The notes under the pieces are model-generated. The model had not been told where the DNA came from and searched no databases. It was given only the letters and a program-made list of their open reading frames with translations. From positions 2,335-8,322 of the forward strand of contig VBKA01000126.1 of NCBI GenBank assembly GCA_005879815.1: a DNA stretch of 5,988 nucleotides. Direction: 5' to 3'. Positions 1-5,972 of this stretch are shown here, piece after piece (position 1 is the stretch's first letter; every line of letters begins with the position of its first letter). Source of the DNA: Chloroflexota bacterium (GTDB lineage: Bacteria; Chloroflexota; Limnocylindria; QHBO01). Position numbers and translations under genes: made by a program.

Positions 1-3
1 CAT
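1..3 (-). other. Possible start codon of the next operon gene, running off the left edge
   Basis: An ATG on the minus strand occupies the first three bases, 13 bases after the stop codon of the last complete gene. The spacing fits another gene in the same operon. There is only a weak purine run (AGAG) before it and no coding sequence in the window to test, so this is a possibility only. Confidence 0.2.
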
Positions 4-16
4 CTCTGAGCCAGCG

Positions 17-793
17 TCAGGGCTCGCGATCCCCGAGCGTCCGCCACAAGACCCCGACGATGATGGCTGCCGCCACCAGACCGATGACCAGCCATGGCAC
101 CTGGCCCCCGGCGGGGCTTGGCGTCGGCACTGGCGAGGGTGAGAAGGAGAACGGAGGCGGCGTCAGGCCGGATGGCTCCGGCGTCTGCGCTCCCGTTACC
201 AGCACCGCGAAGTCACCCAGCTGGGTGGAATTGGTCGAGTACAGGTCTGGAAGGCCCCCGTTGTCGGTGGGGACCTTCTCCCAGCTTGTGCCGTTGAAGT
301 GGATGATCGTGCCGTTGCTCACCCCGTTGGGCGCGCGCAGCACGAGAGTGATGGTCGTCCCCGAGTGCAGTGACACGTTCGCGCCCGCCTGGTTCCCGAC
401 CGCGAAGCGATAGACGTTCCCCGAGATCCGTCCCTCCGAGACCGGGGCCGGCGGCTTGATCGGCTGGATGGTGGCCTTGATCGAGGTCGTGCCCGAGGGA
501 AGCTGGAAGGCGTCGCGGTCGGCGATCATCTGCGCCTGCGGCGGCTGCTCGAGCGTCCCCGAGTAGAGCTGCGGGGAGACGCCCTGGTCCAGCGCCAGCG
601 TGTCCGAGACCGAGGTGGGGTTGCCTGGCTTGCCGGCAGGCGGCTGGAGGTATCGGTAAGGGTCCTCGATCACCACACCGTCGTAGACGGGCCGGTGCCA
701 GGTGGGGGAGAGCCGGGCCGCCGCAACCAGCAGGAGGAGGCCGCCCAACGCGGCGAGCCAGCCGGCACGCGCCTGCCGCGTCACAGCCACCAT
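17..793 (-). CDS. Surface protein with N- and C-terminal membrane spans and a Pro-rich stalk, family not recognised
   Basis: The chosen ATG at 793 gives 258 residues and a 13-base overlap with the end of the CPBP gene, with a weak GGACC seven bases upstream. A GTG at 784 that overlaps the CPBP stop as GTGA would give 255. The frame is open to 907, but that extension is Arg-rich and lies inside the CPBP gene. Residues 12-28 are an export signal or membrane span, and 232-250 are a second span with a short charged tail. Between them lie a conserved-looking segment with Y37-D-G and D44-P-Y-R-Y-L-Q-P-P52, then a beta-rich domain (about 94-199) with F96-Q-L-P-S-G, G125-N-V-Y-R-F, L152-R-A-P, W171-E-K-V-P-T and L192-G-D-F-A-V. 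The last pattern recalls ZU5-type or other adhesin-like beta domains, but weakly. Residues 203-229 are a Pro/Ser/Thr stalk. It could be a substrate or partner of the adjacent protease. No function can be assigned. Confidence 0.82.
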   Translation of the reverse strand: MVAVTRQARAGWLAALGGLLLLVAAARLSPTWHRPVYDGVVIEDPYRYLQPPAGKPGNPTSVSDTLALDQGVSPQLYSGTLEQPPQAQMIADRDAFQLPSGTTSIKATIQPIKPPAPVSEGRISGNVYRFAVGNQAGANVSLHSGTTITLVLRAPNGVSNGTIIHFNGTSWEKVPTDNGGLPDLYSTNSTQLGDFAVLVTGAQTPEPSGLTPPPFSFSPSPVPTPSPAGGQVPWLVIGLVAAAIIVGVLWRTLGDREP

Positions 794-1371
794 GTCGCGA
801 GGTCCGCGAGCAGGTGCGCCAGCGTCGGTGCCGCCACACCGCCGCTCAGATAGCGCAGGCCGGCGAGCCACACCCCGGCCGCAAGGTCGATCGGCACCAC
901 GCCCCACCCGTACAGCGGAACGTGCATCAGCGCAAAGGCGGCGCTCGAGGCGACGACCGCGACGATCGGCCCAGCTGCCTCATCCAGGGCTGGCAGCAGG
1001 GCACCCCGCAGCAGGACCTCCTCCGCCGTCACCACCAAGGCCGTCACGACCAGCCAGGCCACGAACGGCTCGGGCCGCATGCCGGTCACAGCGCGCGTGG
1101 ACGGACTCGCCAGCAGCGGCAGGCCTACCAGGATCAACCCACCCAGGACGCCCAACCCCACCGACACGAGTCTTGGCCGCGCGGGCCGCCAGCCTGCCGC
1201 GAAGGCAAGGCACAGCAGCGCGGCACCAAACCCGGTTCCAGCGAGGTAGGCGCTCGTCGCGCCGGTTCCGTTGAGCGCGGCTCGCGCCAGCGCGGCCGCT
1301 CCGAGCCCAACGCTCAGCAGGATCGCGCGCTGGCCGGCACTCCCCGAGCGGCTAGCTGCCGGGGCGGTCAA
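781..1371 (-). CDS. CPBP (CAAX/Abi) family intramembrane metalloprotease, probable TTG start
   Basis: This is a membrane protein of the CPBP family, whose members include Rce1-type CAAX proteases, bacteriocin-immunity proteins and partner-protein processing enzymes. Counting from a TTG at 1371 gives 196 residues. All three family motifs are visible: E117-E118-V-L-L-R122 (EExxxR), F146-A-L-M-H150 (FxxxH) and H186-L-L-A-D190 (HxxxD/N). The Glu and His residues are the expected active site. Roughly six hydrophobic segments lie at about 16-32, 42-60, 69-88, 103-120, 134-152 and 158-195. The reading frame stays open far upstream (to 1929), but that part is Arg-rich and hydrophilic and lies inside the solute-binding gene, so it is not real. 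The TTG overlaps the preceding TGA (TTGA), which suggests coupled translation; a GTG at 1422 is an alternative giving 213 residues. No strong ribosome binding site precedes either start. The substrate is unknown. Confidence 0.85.
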   Translation of the reverse strand: MTAPAASRSGSAGQRAILLSVGLGAAALARAALNGTGATSAYLAGTGFGAALLCLAFAAGWRPARPRLVSVGLGVLGGLILVGLPLLASPSTRAVTGMRPEPFVAWLVVTALVVTAEEVLLRGALLPALDEAAGPIVAVVASSAAFALMHVPLYGWGVVPIDLAAGVWLAGLRYLSGGVAAPTLAHLLADLATWWL

Positions 1372-2732
1372 CGGGGCAGGGGAACCATGGCGATCCGGCC
1401 GGTCGCGTAGGTGGGTGGCCACACGAAGGTGTAGGAGCGGACCGCCTGCCACTGCCAGATCACGGCCGTCGCGCGCTGGTTCTGCCCGAGCGTTGCGGGG
1501 TCGGTCGAGAACCGGATCCCCGCGCCGTTCGGGAGCGACCCGACCGGCAGGTCGATGTGCCGCGCAGCGTTTGAGATGCCGGCGGCGTCCAGCGCTCCGC
1601 GGTCTGCGGCCGCGGGCAGCACCTGGCGGAAGAGCGCCCATGCAGCCGAGAAGCCGGAGAGGCCCTCCTCCGTCGGACCGGCCGTGGCAGGCAGCATCGG
1701 TCCGTGGATGACGTACTCCGCATCCTGTCCGCGGCCATAGTCGGACGTGAGACCCGGCGACGAGGCGGGCGTGGCGCCGCCCGCGCTGGCCCAGGCGACC
1801 GCCAGGCGCTCGAAGGCGTGGCGTGCCTCGCTTCGCAAGACGCCGGACTGGAATCCGGCGGTCGGGCGATCGGAGGCGAAGATGCCAACCGCGTCGGGAC
1901 CCAGGTCTCCCGCGAAGTCCGGGCTGCACTCGGCCATCGTCGACCCGATCAGCGCGCCCACCTTGAGCTTCGCCGCCAGCATGGCCCGCCGGAAGGAGAT
2001 GCCGTCGGGGATATGCGAGGCGAGGATGATGACTTCCGGATGTGCCACGGCGAGGCGGCCCATGAGCTGCGGCCAGCGCGGCAGGCTCAGGTCGTACGTC
2101 GCGCGCAAGATGATCGGCACGCCGCTGGCGTTCGCCTCGCGGGCGGCCGCGTCGGCTACCGATCGGGCATAGTCGTCGTTGGCAGCCACGATCGCGAGGC
2201 GCAGGCTCGTCGCCTGCTTGCCGAGACGCGGCGCGAGCTGGCTCGCCGCGAACCTGGCCGAGTTGGATCCCAGGTTCGTCCCGCTGGCGCCGACGCGGAA
2301 GACCATCGGCAGCCCCCGTCCCGTCAGCTGGTCGGCGACGGCTCCCGCCTCCCAGTAGACGAGCCCGGCGTCAGCAGCCGCCGCGCTGGCGGCGATCGAG
2401 AGGTCGGACGCGTACGCACCGATCACGACCTGCGCTCCCTCCGCCCGCAGCGCGGCCATCACCGCCGGAGCGTCCTCGCCACGCTCCAGGTCACGCACGT
2501 CGAGCGCCACGGGCCGTCCATCGATTCCGCCATCCGCGTTCACCAGATCTGCGGCGATGCGCACCCCGAGCTCTTCCTGCCGGGCAAGCGGGCCGGCGCT
2601 GCCTGAGAGCGGGAAGACGGCCCCCACCAGCATCGGCTCCGGGCTCGACCCCGGGATGAGCTGCCCCGCGGCGATCAGGGTGACGGCCAGCAGGGTGCCC
2701 GCCAGCAGCGCACGCAGGCGGGTGGCGGTCAT
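1368..2732 (-). CDS. ABC-type branched-chain amino acid/amide solute-binding protein (Peripla_BP_6)
   Basis: This 454-residue exported protein has the fold signature of LivK-type binding proteins, which capture a small solute outside the membrane for an ABC importer or present it to a sensor. Residues 8-27 are a hydrophobic export signal. Typical lobe-1 features follow: G37-A-V-F-P-L-S-G44 at the first strand, then an amphipathic helix ending N65-A-D-G-G-I-D-G72 and D78-V-R-D81, then V103-I-G-A with S109 and S112, Y126-W127-E128 and V144-F-R-V-G. These are ligand-loop positions in the family. There is no lipobox cysteine, so it is either released or kept by an uncleaved signal anchor. No LivH, LivM, LivG or LivF partner lies in the window. 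The ATG at 2732 sits in an ATGA overlap with the lipoprotein stop, so translation is probably coupled. Family membership is strong; the ligand is unknown. Confidence 0.92.
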   Translation of the reverse strand: MTATRLRALLAGTLLAVTLIAAGQLIPGSSPEPMLVGAVFPLSGSAGPLARQEELGVRIAADLVNADGGIDGRPVALDVRDLERGEDAPAVMAALRAEGAQVVIGAYASDLSIAASAAAADAGLVYWEAGAVADQLTGRGLPMVFRVGASGTNLGSNSARFAASQLAPRLGKQATSLRLAIVAANDDYARSVADAAAREANASGVPIILRATYDLSLPRWPQLMGRLAVAHPEVIILASHIPDGISFRRAMLAAKLKVGALIGSTMAECSPDFAGDLGPDAVGIFASDRPTAGFQSGVLRSEARHAFERLAVAWASAGGATPASSPGLTSDYGRGQDAEYVIHGPMLPATAGPTEEGLSGFSAAWALFRQVLPAAADRGALDAAGISNAARHIDLPVGSLPNGAGIRFSTDPATLGQNQRATAVIWQWQAVRSYTFVWPPTYATGRIAMVPLPR

Positions 2733-3190
2733 TTGACCGTGAAGACCACGCTTTGGGAATAGACGCGCGGATTGAACGGCGCGTGGTCGGAGGCCACGAA
2801 CTCCGCCCTGAGCACGTAGGTGCCCTTGTGCACCGGCAGATCCTGCACCAGCCCGTAGTTCATCGACACCAGCACGTTGTTGACGTACAGGTGCACATGG
2901 CCCTGGTCTGGCCGGATGTTCGTCGAGGTTTGCTTGACGATCGTGGCGTTCTCCAGCGAGAGCACGATGTGCAGCGTCGATCCGGTTACCGTGGCGCCGC
3001 TCCTGGGCTCAACGATGCGGACCACCGCGGGTGAGGATGGTCGTGAGCCGATGGTGGGGGTTGGCGCTCCGGCGCTGCTCGAGCCGGGCCCGCCGCAGGC
3101 TACCAGCGCGGAGACGATGAGCGCCTCGACGGCGAGCCGGCCTGGTGCTGCCGCCAGCTTCCTCAGCCCTCGAGTACGCAACCCAGCCAC
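2729..3190 (-). CDS. Small lipoprotein with a His-containing extracellular beta domain
   Basis: This 153-residue protein starts with GTG at 3190, supported by GAGGA seven bases upstream that overlaps the stop codon of the CopC-CopD gene. Residues 1-31 are a lipoprotein signal with several basic residues at the start and a lipobox L29-V-A-C32, so Cys32 should be lipidated and the rest displayed outside. Residues 33-54 are a Gly/Ser/Pro linker. Residues 55-153 look like one Ig-like beta sandwich, beginning V-R-I-V-E-P-R-S-G and ending S-V-V-F-T-V-K. It contains G97-H98-V-H100, M110, H121 and D135-H136, which could form a metal site. No named family was recognised with confidence, although small extracellular Ig-fold domains with a G-H-x-H strand are common. 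It shares the ATGA overlap with the next gene. A copper chaperone role is a guess from the His and Met residues and the neighbours. Confidence 0.85.
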   Translation of the reverse strand: MAGLRTRGLRKLAAAPGRLAVEALIVSALVACGGPGSSSAGAPTPTIGSRPSSPAVVRIVEPRSGATVTGSTLHIVLSLENATIVKQTSTNIRPDQGHVHLYVNNVLVSMNYGLVQDLPVHKGTYVLRAEFVASDHAPFNPRVYSQSVVFTVK

Positions 3191-3197
3191 GTGACGG

Positions 3198-3202
3198 TCC
3201 TC
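3198..3202 (-). promoter_or_regulatory. Ribosome binding site (GAGGA) deciding a GTG start
   Basis: GAGGA lies 7 bases before the GTG at 3190 and overlaps the TGA stop of the CopC-CopD gene (TGAGGA). It supports GTG at 3190 as the start of the lipoprotein gene. It also means that ribosomes ending the upstream gene pass over this site, consistent with coupled translation. Confidence 0.75.
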
Positions 3203-5180
3203 ATTTCGTTAGCGGAATCTGCAGCTGGGCGGCGAGTGCCTGGCCATCGGGCGCGGTGGCGGAGAACGAAACACTGTACGTGCCGGCGGACAGGGTAGCG
3301 TCCGCGACGAAGTGGCCCGGCTCCATGGTGCGAACTACCGGTTGGCCTGGCGTTTGTCCCACGAGGCCGATGCCGAGCTGCGCGGTGGGCACCGGCAGCT
3401 CCTTATTGGCGCTGTCGAAGAAGGTGAGGTGGACCTCATTGGCCCCCGGCTTCCCTGGATCCATGTAGACCTGCACCGTCCGCGACTTGGCCAGGTGGCC
3501 CGTGTAGATCGTCGGCAGGCCGGGGACCGCGTTCACGTCGACCTTGAGCTGTGGCTGGCGGGTGGCGAGCTGGAGCGTCACCTCGGCCGAGCTCGTCCCG
3601 CCGCTGATCTGGACGGCGATTCGCCAGGGTCCGTCGATCGAGAGGTTGGGACCGGTTGCCTGGTAGACCCCGTTGCCCATCGCCTTCAGCTTCAGCGTGG
3701 AAGCGCCCAGGTCGGGGCGTGAAGGAAGCGTGAAGCGCAGCGTGACGGTTCGGCCGCTGAGCGGCGCGCCGGTGTCGTAGTCGCTCAGGGTCGCGCGGAA
3801 CACGTTGAAGCCGATGGTGCCCGGGGTCGCCGTCAGCTGCATGCGTAGCGTGGTCCCGAAGTCGCTGCCGCTCGCCGTGACCGACGCCGAGGCGGGCTGT
3901 ACGGCGGTCGCAGCCTGCGCGGGTGGCGCGAGGTTGACCAGGGTGGCGGAGAGGAGCAGGACGGTGGTGGCCACGATGAGCTCCATCGAACCGATCCTTC
4001 GCAGCAGGCCAAGGCTCCTGCCCGCTCTCGGTACGCTACGGAAGTGGTTGATCGTTCCGAGGCCGGCGAGTACGCCCAGGAGGGCGGACTTGGCGACGAG
4101 CAGGCGGCCGAAGTCGGTGAAGGCCAGGTTCTGCAATGACCCGATCTCGCTGAGCGCGCGTGCCACGCCGGTCAGGGCCACGAGCGCGATCCCCACCGTG
4201 GCGCTGTTCGCGAAGCGCGTCGCGATGCGGCGCGTCTCATCGCCAGGCCGGCTGCGCAACCCAAGCAGGAGCGCGACGAGGCCGCCGAGCCAGGTCCCCG
4301 ATGCGGCCACGTGGACCCACTGCACGACGACGTTGAAGACCACTGCTCCGCTCGCCGCGGCGTGGCTCTCGGCGACGTCTCCCAGCATGGCCGCCGCCGC
4401 CGCGACGCCGACGACGGCGAGCGCGGCGCGGCTGAGCGGCCGGCGCCAGACGAGCCATGCGATCCCCGGCGTGGCGGCCAGAACAGGGGCGAGTCGAACC
4501 GCAACGGCCCCGCCGAGCGAGGTGCCGATCACGCCTCCTATCGCCACCCCGGCTTCGGACACCTGGACCCCGATCACCACGAGGCTTCCGACCATGGCGG
4601 CCGCCCAACCCCAGGTCACGAGCGGGAGCGTGGGTGGTGGGGGAGCGCGGAAGATGATCAACCCGACGAAAGCCGCACCGACCAGCACGAACAAACCGCC
4701 GTAGAGGATCCAACGGCCCGCGACGCCAACCGGCGAGACGGGGGATGAGCCCGACGACTCGGTCGGCCCGGTGCCGCTGGGTGGCGTGGCGCCCACGCCA
4801 AAGGCAAAGGAGCCTCGGGCGAGGTGTCCGTCGACCGAGGAGACCGTCGTCCAGGCCACCGTGTAGACGCCCGGCTTGAGGGACACGAGCCCCACGCGTA
4901 GCTTGGTCGGCGCGCCTGCGACGGCGGTTACCGGCCCGCTGGTCACCGAGGTTCCCGTCGGGCTCAGCACCTGGACCGACGAGAGCTTGGGATCCGGCGC
5001 TTCGGTGAAGGTGACGACCACCTCGGTTGGGGCGGACGACAGGTTCGAGCCGGCGCTCGGCTGGGAGGCGGCAAGGAGGGCATGGGCCAGCACCGGCGAC
5101 GCCAGACCGATGGCGACTGCCAGCGCTGCCCCCGCCGCCGCCAAACAACGCACGCATGCGGCCCGCGGATGTCGGTTCAT
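3201..5180 (-). CDS. CopC-CopD fusion copper protein (YcnJ-like) with two C-terminal YtkA-like modules
   Basis: This is a predicted copper-binding and copper-transport membrane protein of 659 residues. Residues 1-32 are a signal peptide with V30-L31-A32 before H33. Residues 33-130 are a CopC domain: it starts H33-A-L and carries the S-V-D117-G-H119 motif. In characterised CopC proteins the N-terminal His and this Asp and His bind Cu(II). The domain contains no methionine, so the Met-rich Cu(I) site of Pseudomonas CopC is absent. A Pro/Ser-rich linker leads to a CopD region (about 153-417) with roughly eight membrane spans, including E271-S-H273, W288-V-H290 with W297-L-G-G, and K364 followed by N378-H379. 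Residues about 440-540 and 570-659 are two extracytoplasmic beta-rich modules similar to YtkA/FixH. Bacillus YcnJ has a related CopC-CopD-tail plan and is linked to copper uptake. Seeing CopC and CopD is firm; the direction of transport is family knowledge. Confidence 0.95.
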   Translation of the reverse strand: MNRHPRAACVRCLAAAGAALAVAIGLASPVLAHALLAASQPSAGSNLSSAPTEVVVTFTEAPDPKLSSVQVLSPTGTSVTSGPVTAVAGAPTKLRVGLVSLKPGVYTVAWTTVSSVDGHLARGSFAFGVGATPPSGTGPTESSGSSPVSPVGVAGRWILYGGLFVLVGAAFVGLIIFRAPPPPTLPLVTWGWAAAMVGSLVVIGVQVSEAGVAIGGVIGTSLGGAVAVRLAPVLAATPGIAWLVWRRPLSRAALAVVGVAAAAAMLGDVAESHAAASGAVVFNVVVQWVHVAASGTWLGGLVALLLGLRSRPGDETRRIATRFANSATVGIALVALTGVARALSEIGSLQNLAFTDFGRLLVAKSALLGVLAGLGTINHFRSVPRAGRSLGLLRRIGSMELIVATTVLLLSATLVNLAPPAQAATAVQPASASVTASGSDFGTTLRMQLTATPGTIGFNVFRATLSDYDTGAPLSGRTVTLRFTLPSRPDLGASTLKLKAMGNGVYQATGPNLSIDGPWRIAVQISGGTSSAEVTLQLATRQPQLKVDVNAVPGLPTIYTGHLAKSRTVQVYMDPGKPGANEVHLTFFDSANKELPVPTAQLGIGLVGQTPGQPVVRTMEPGHFVADATLSAGTYSVSFSATAPDGQALAAQLQIPLTK

Positions 5181-5186
5181 CGGTGC

Positions 5187-5855
5187 CTAGGTGGCCCTCG
5201 GCCGGCGGGCCAAGACCGCAAGCGTCACTGCCACGAGGCCAATCAGGACGCCGACCCCTCCCACAGCCAGACCGACGACGAGTGCGCCCTGGGCGGAGCT
5301 CTTCGCGTCGTTGGCGGCGGTGAGCTGCGATTGAATCCGAGCGTCCACACGCTCGACTCTCGTGGCGAGATCGCCTATGGATGGCAGCTTGCTCGGGAAC
5401 TGGACCGCCGATGCGTCGACCACCGAGTCGAAGGTCGTGTCGCTGGAGGTGGCCCTCTCGTTGATCTTCGTCGCGTGAATCGAGCCGGTCACCTGGAAGG
5501 TGTAGTCACCCGGCGCCGTGGGGATCATCGGCGCCTCGTAGTCGCCGGGGATGCCCAGACCGGTGTCCTCGTCGAAGGTTGGGGCCAGCGACATCGGGTC
5601 CGACTGCTGGCCGGCGGTGCTGACCACGACTTTCAGTGCATCGGCAGACAGGTCGCTGATAGGGTTGCCCTTGGCGTCCTTGATCACCACCTGGACGGCG
5701 TTGAGCTGGCCGACATACGTGGGCTCATGGACCCAGCCGATGGCGACGGAGTAGGGACCAACCTGCTTCACGACGTGTGCGGCGACCGGAGTCGCCAGGC
5801 TTGCCGGGCCGATCGCCAGGACGGCGATCGCCCAGGCTCGGGCGAAACGGTGCAT
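5187..5855 (-). CDS. Exported, C-terminally membrane-anchored YtkA/FixH-like protein
   Basis: This 222-residue protein is probably exported and held on the outer face of the membrane. Residues 1-26 form a signal peptide (short basic start, hydrophobic core, V24-A25-A26 before H27), so the mature chain should begin with histidine. Residues about 27-135 look like a beta-rich extracellular domain: G40-W41, E44-P45, G49-Q50 and N52, then a strand and a D60-A-K-G-N-P turn, recall YtkA/FixH-like domains found near copper genes. Residues 159-189 are polar, heptad-like and could form a short coiled coil. Residues 190-215 are one membrane span followed by a basic RRPR tail that should stay in the cytoplasm. 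It is the first gene of the operon, ends 6 bases before the CopC-CopD gene, and has a clear ribosome binding site. The ORF and topology are firm. The family link and a copper role are inferred from pattern and context. Confidence 0.88.
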   Translation of the reverse strand: MHRFARAWAIAVLAIGPASLATPVAAHVVKQVGPYSVAIGWVHEPTYVGQLNAVQVVIKDAKGNPISDLSADALKVVVSTAGQQSDPMSLAPTFDEDTGLGIPGDYEAPMIPTAPGDYTFQVTGSIHATKINERATSSDTTFDSVVDASAVQFPSKLPSIGDLATRVERVDARIQSQLTAANDAKSSAQGALVVGLAVGGVGVLIGLVAVTLAVLARRPRAT

Positions 5856-5863
5856 GGGGTTCG

Positions 5864-5869
5864 TTCCTC
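5864..5869 (-). promoter_or_regulatory. Ribosome binding site (GAGGAA) of the first operon gene
   Basis: GAGGAA lies 8 bases upstream of the ATG at 5855 on the minus strand, a near-ideal spacing. It fixes the start of the first gene and is the strongest such site in the window. Confidence 0.8.
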
Positions 5870-5873
5870 GTTG

Positions 5874-5885
5874 CGTGTCGACACG
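5874..5885. promoter_or_regulatory. 12-base perfect palindrome just upstream of the first gene, candidate operator
   Basis: CGTGTCGACACG is its own reverse complement. It ends 4 bases upstream of the GAGGAA ribosome binding site and 18 bases upstream of the start codon. A dimeric repressor bound here could block the operon, or the RNA could fold over the ribosome binding region. It does not match a copper-regulator operator that I can name, and chance is possible in GC-rich DNA. Confidence 0.35.
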
Positions 5886-5942
5886 GCGGACGGCTCCACG
5901 CGGAGTCCTCCACCCCGAGGCGAGGCTTCGCTATCCCGTTGA

Positions 5943-5972
5943 CGTCTGGCCCGCGGGCCGTCGCGTCAGACG
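5943..5972. promoter_or_regulatory. Inverted repeat enclosing a 12-base palindrome in the operon leader
   Basis: CGTCTG (5943-5948) and CAGACG (5967-5972) are an exact inverted repeat. The perfect palindrome GGCCCGCGGGCC sits at 5948-5959, sharing one base with the left arm. There is no T-run, so it is a poor match to an intrinsic terminator on either strand. It could be an operator for the operon or an end-of-gene structure of an upstream gene outside the window. Function is unproven. Confidence 0.3.

Noticed and set aside
794..907. Upstream extension of the last gene's frame to a start at 907 (296 residues)
   Set aside because: The added residues are Arg/Gly-rich and lie inside the CPBP gene, which carries its conserved HxxxD motif there. 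The start at 793 places the hydrophobic export signal at the N-terminus.
1372..1929. Upstream extension of the CPBP reading frame to an ATG at 1929 (382 residues)
   Set aside because: The extra part is Arg- and Gly-rich, hydrophilic and lies in another frame of the well-supported solute-binding gene. CPBP proteins do not need it.
1704..2606. Plus-strand open frame of 300 codons opposite the solute-binding gene
   Set aside because: Its translation is rich in Arg, Gly, Asp and His with no recognisable domain. Long antisense frames are expected in GC-rich genes, and the minus-strand gene has clear family motifs.
3805..4704. Plus-strand open frame of 299 codons opposite the CopD region
   Set aside because: Its composition (Ala, Thr, Arg, Pro) mirrors hydrophobic codons of the membrane segments on the other strand. 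It shows no family motif and no ribosome binding context.
4237..5157. Minus-strand open frame of 306 codons in a second frame of the CopC-CopD gene
   Set aside because: It is a frame-shifted shadow, very Arg-rich and without motifs, while the main frame holds CopC and CopD signatures.
5082..5942. Plus-strand open frame of 286 codons across the first gene and the leader
   Set aside because: Arg/Asp/Gly-rich translation without domains. It lies opposite a gene with a clear signal peptide, membrane span and ribosome binding site.
5943..5972. Intrinsic terminator at the leader inverted repeat
   Set aside because: No T-run follows the stem on either strand, so it is listed only as a candidate regulatory repeat.
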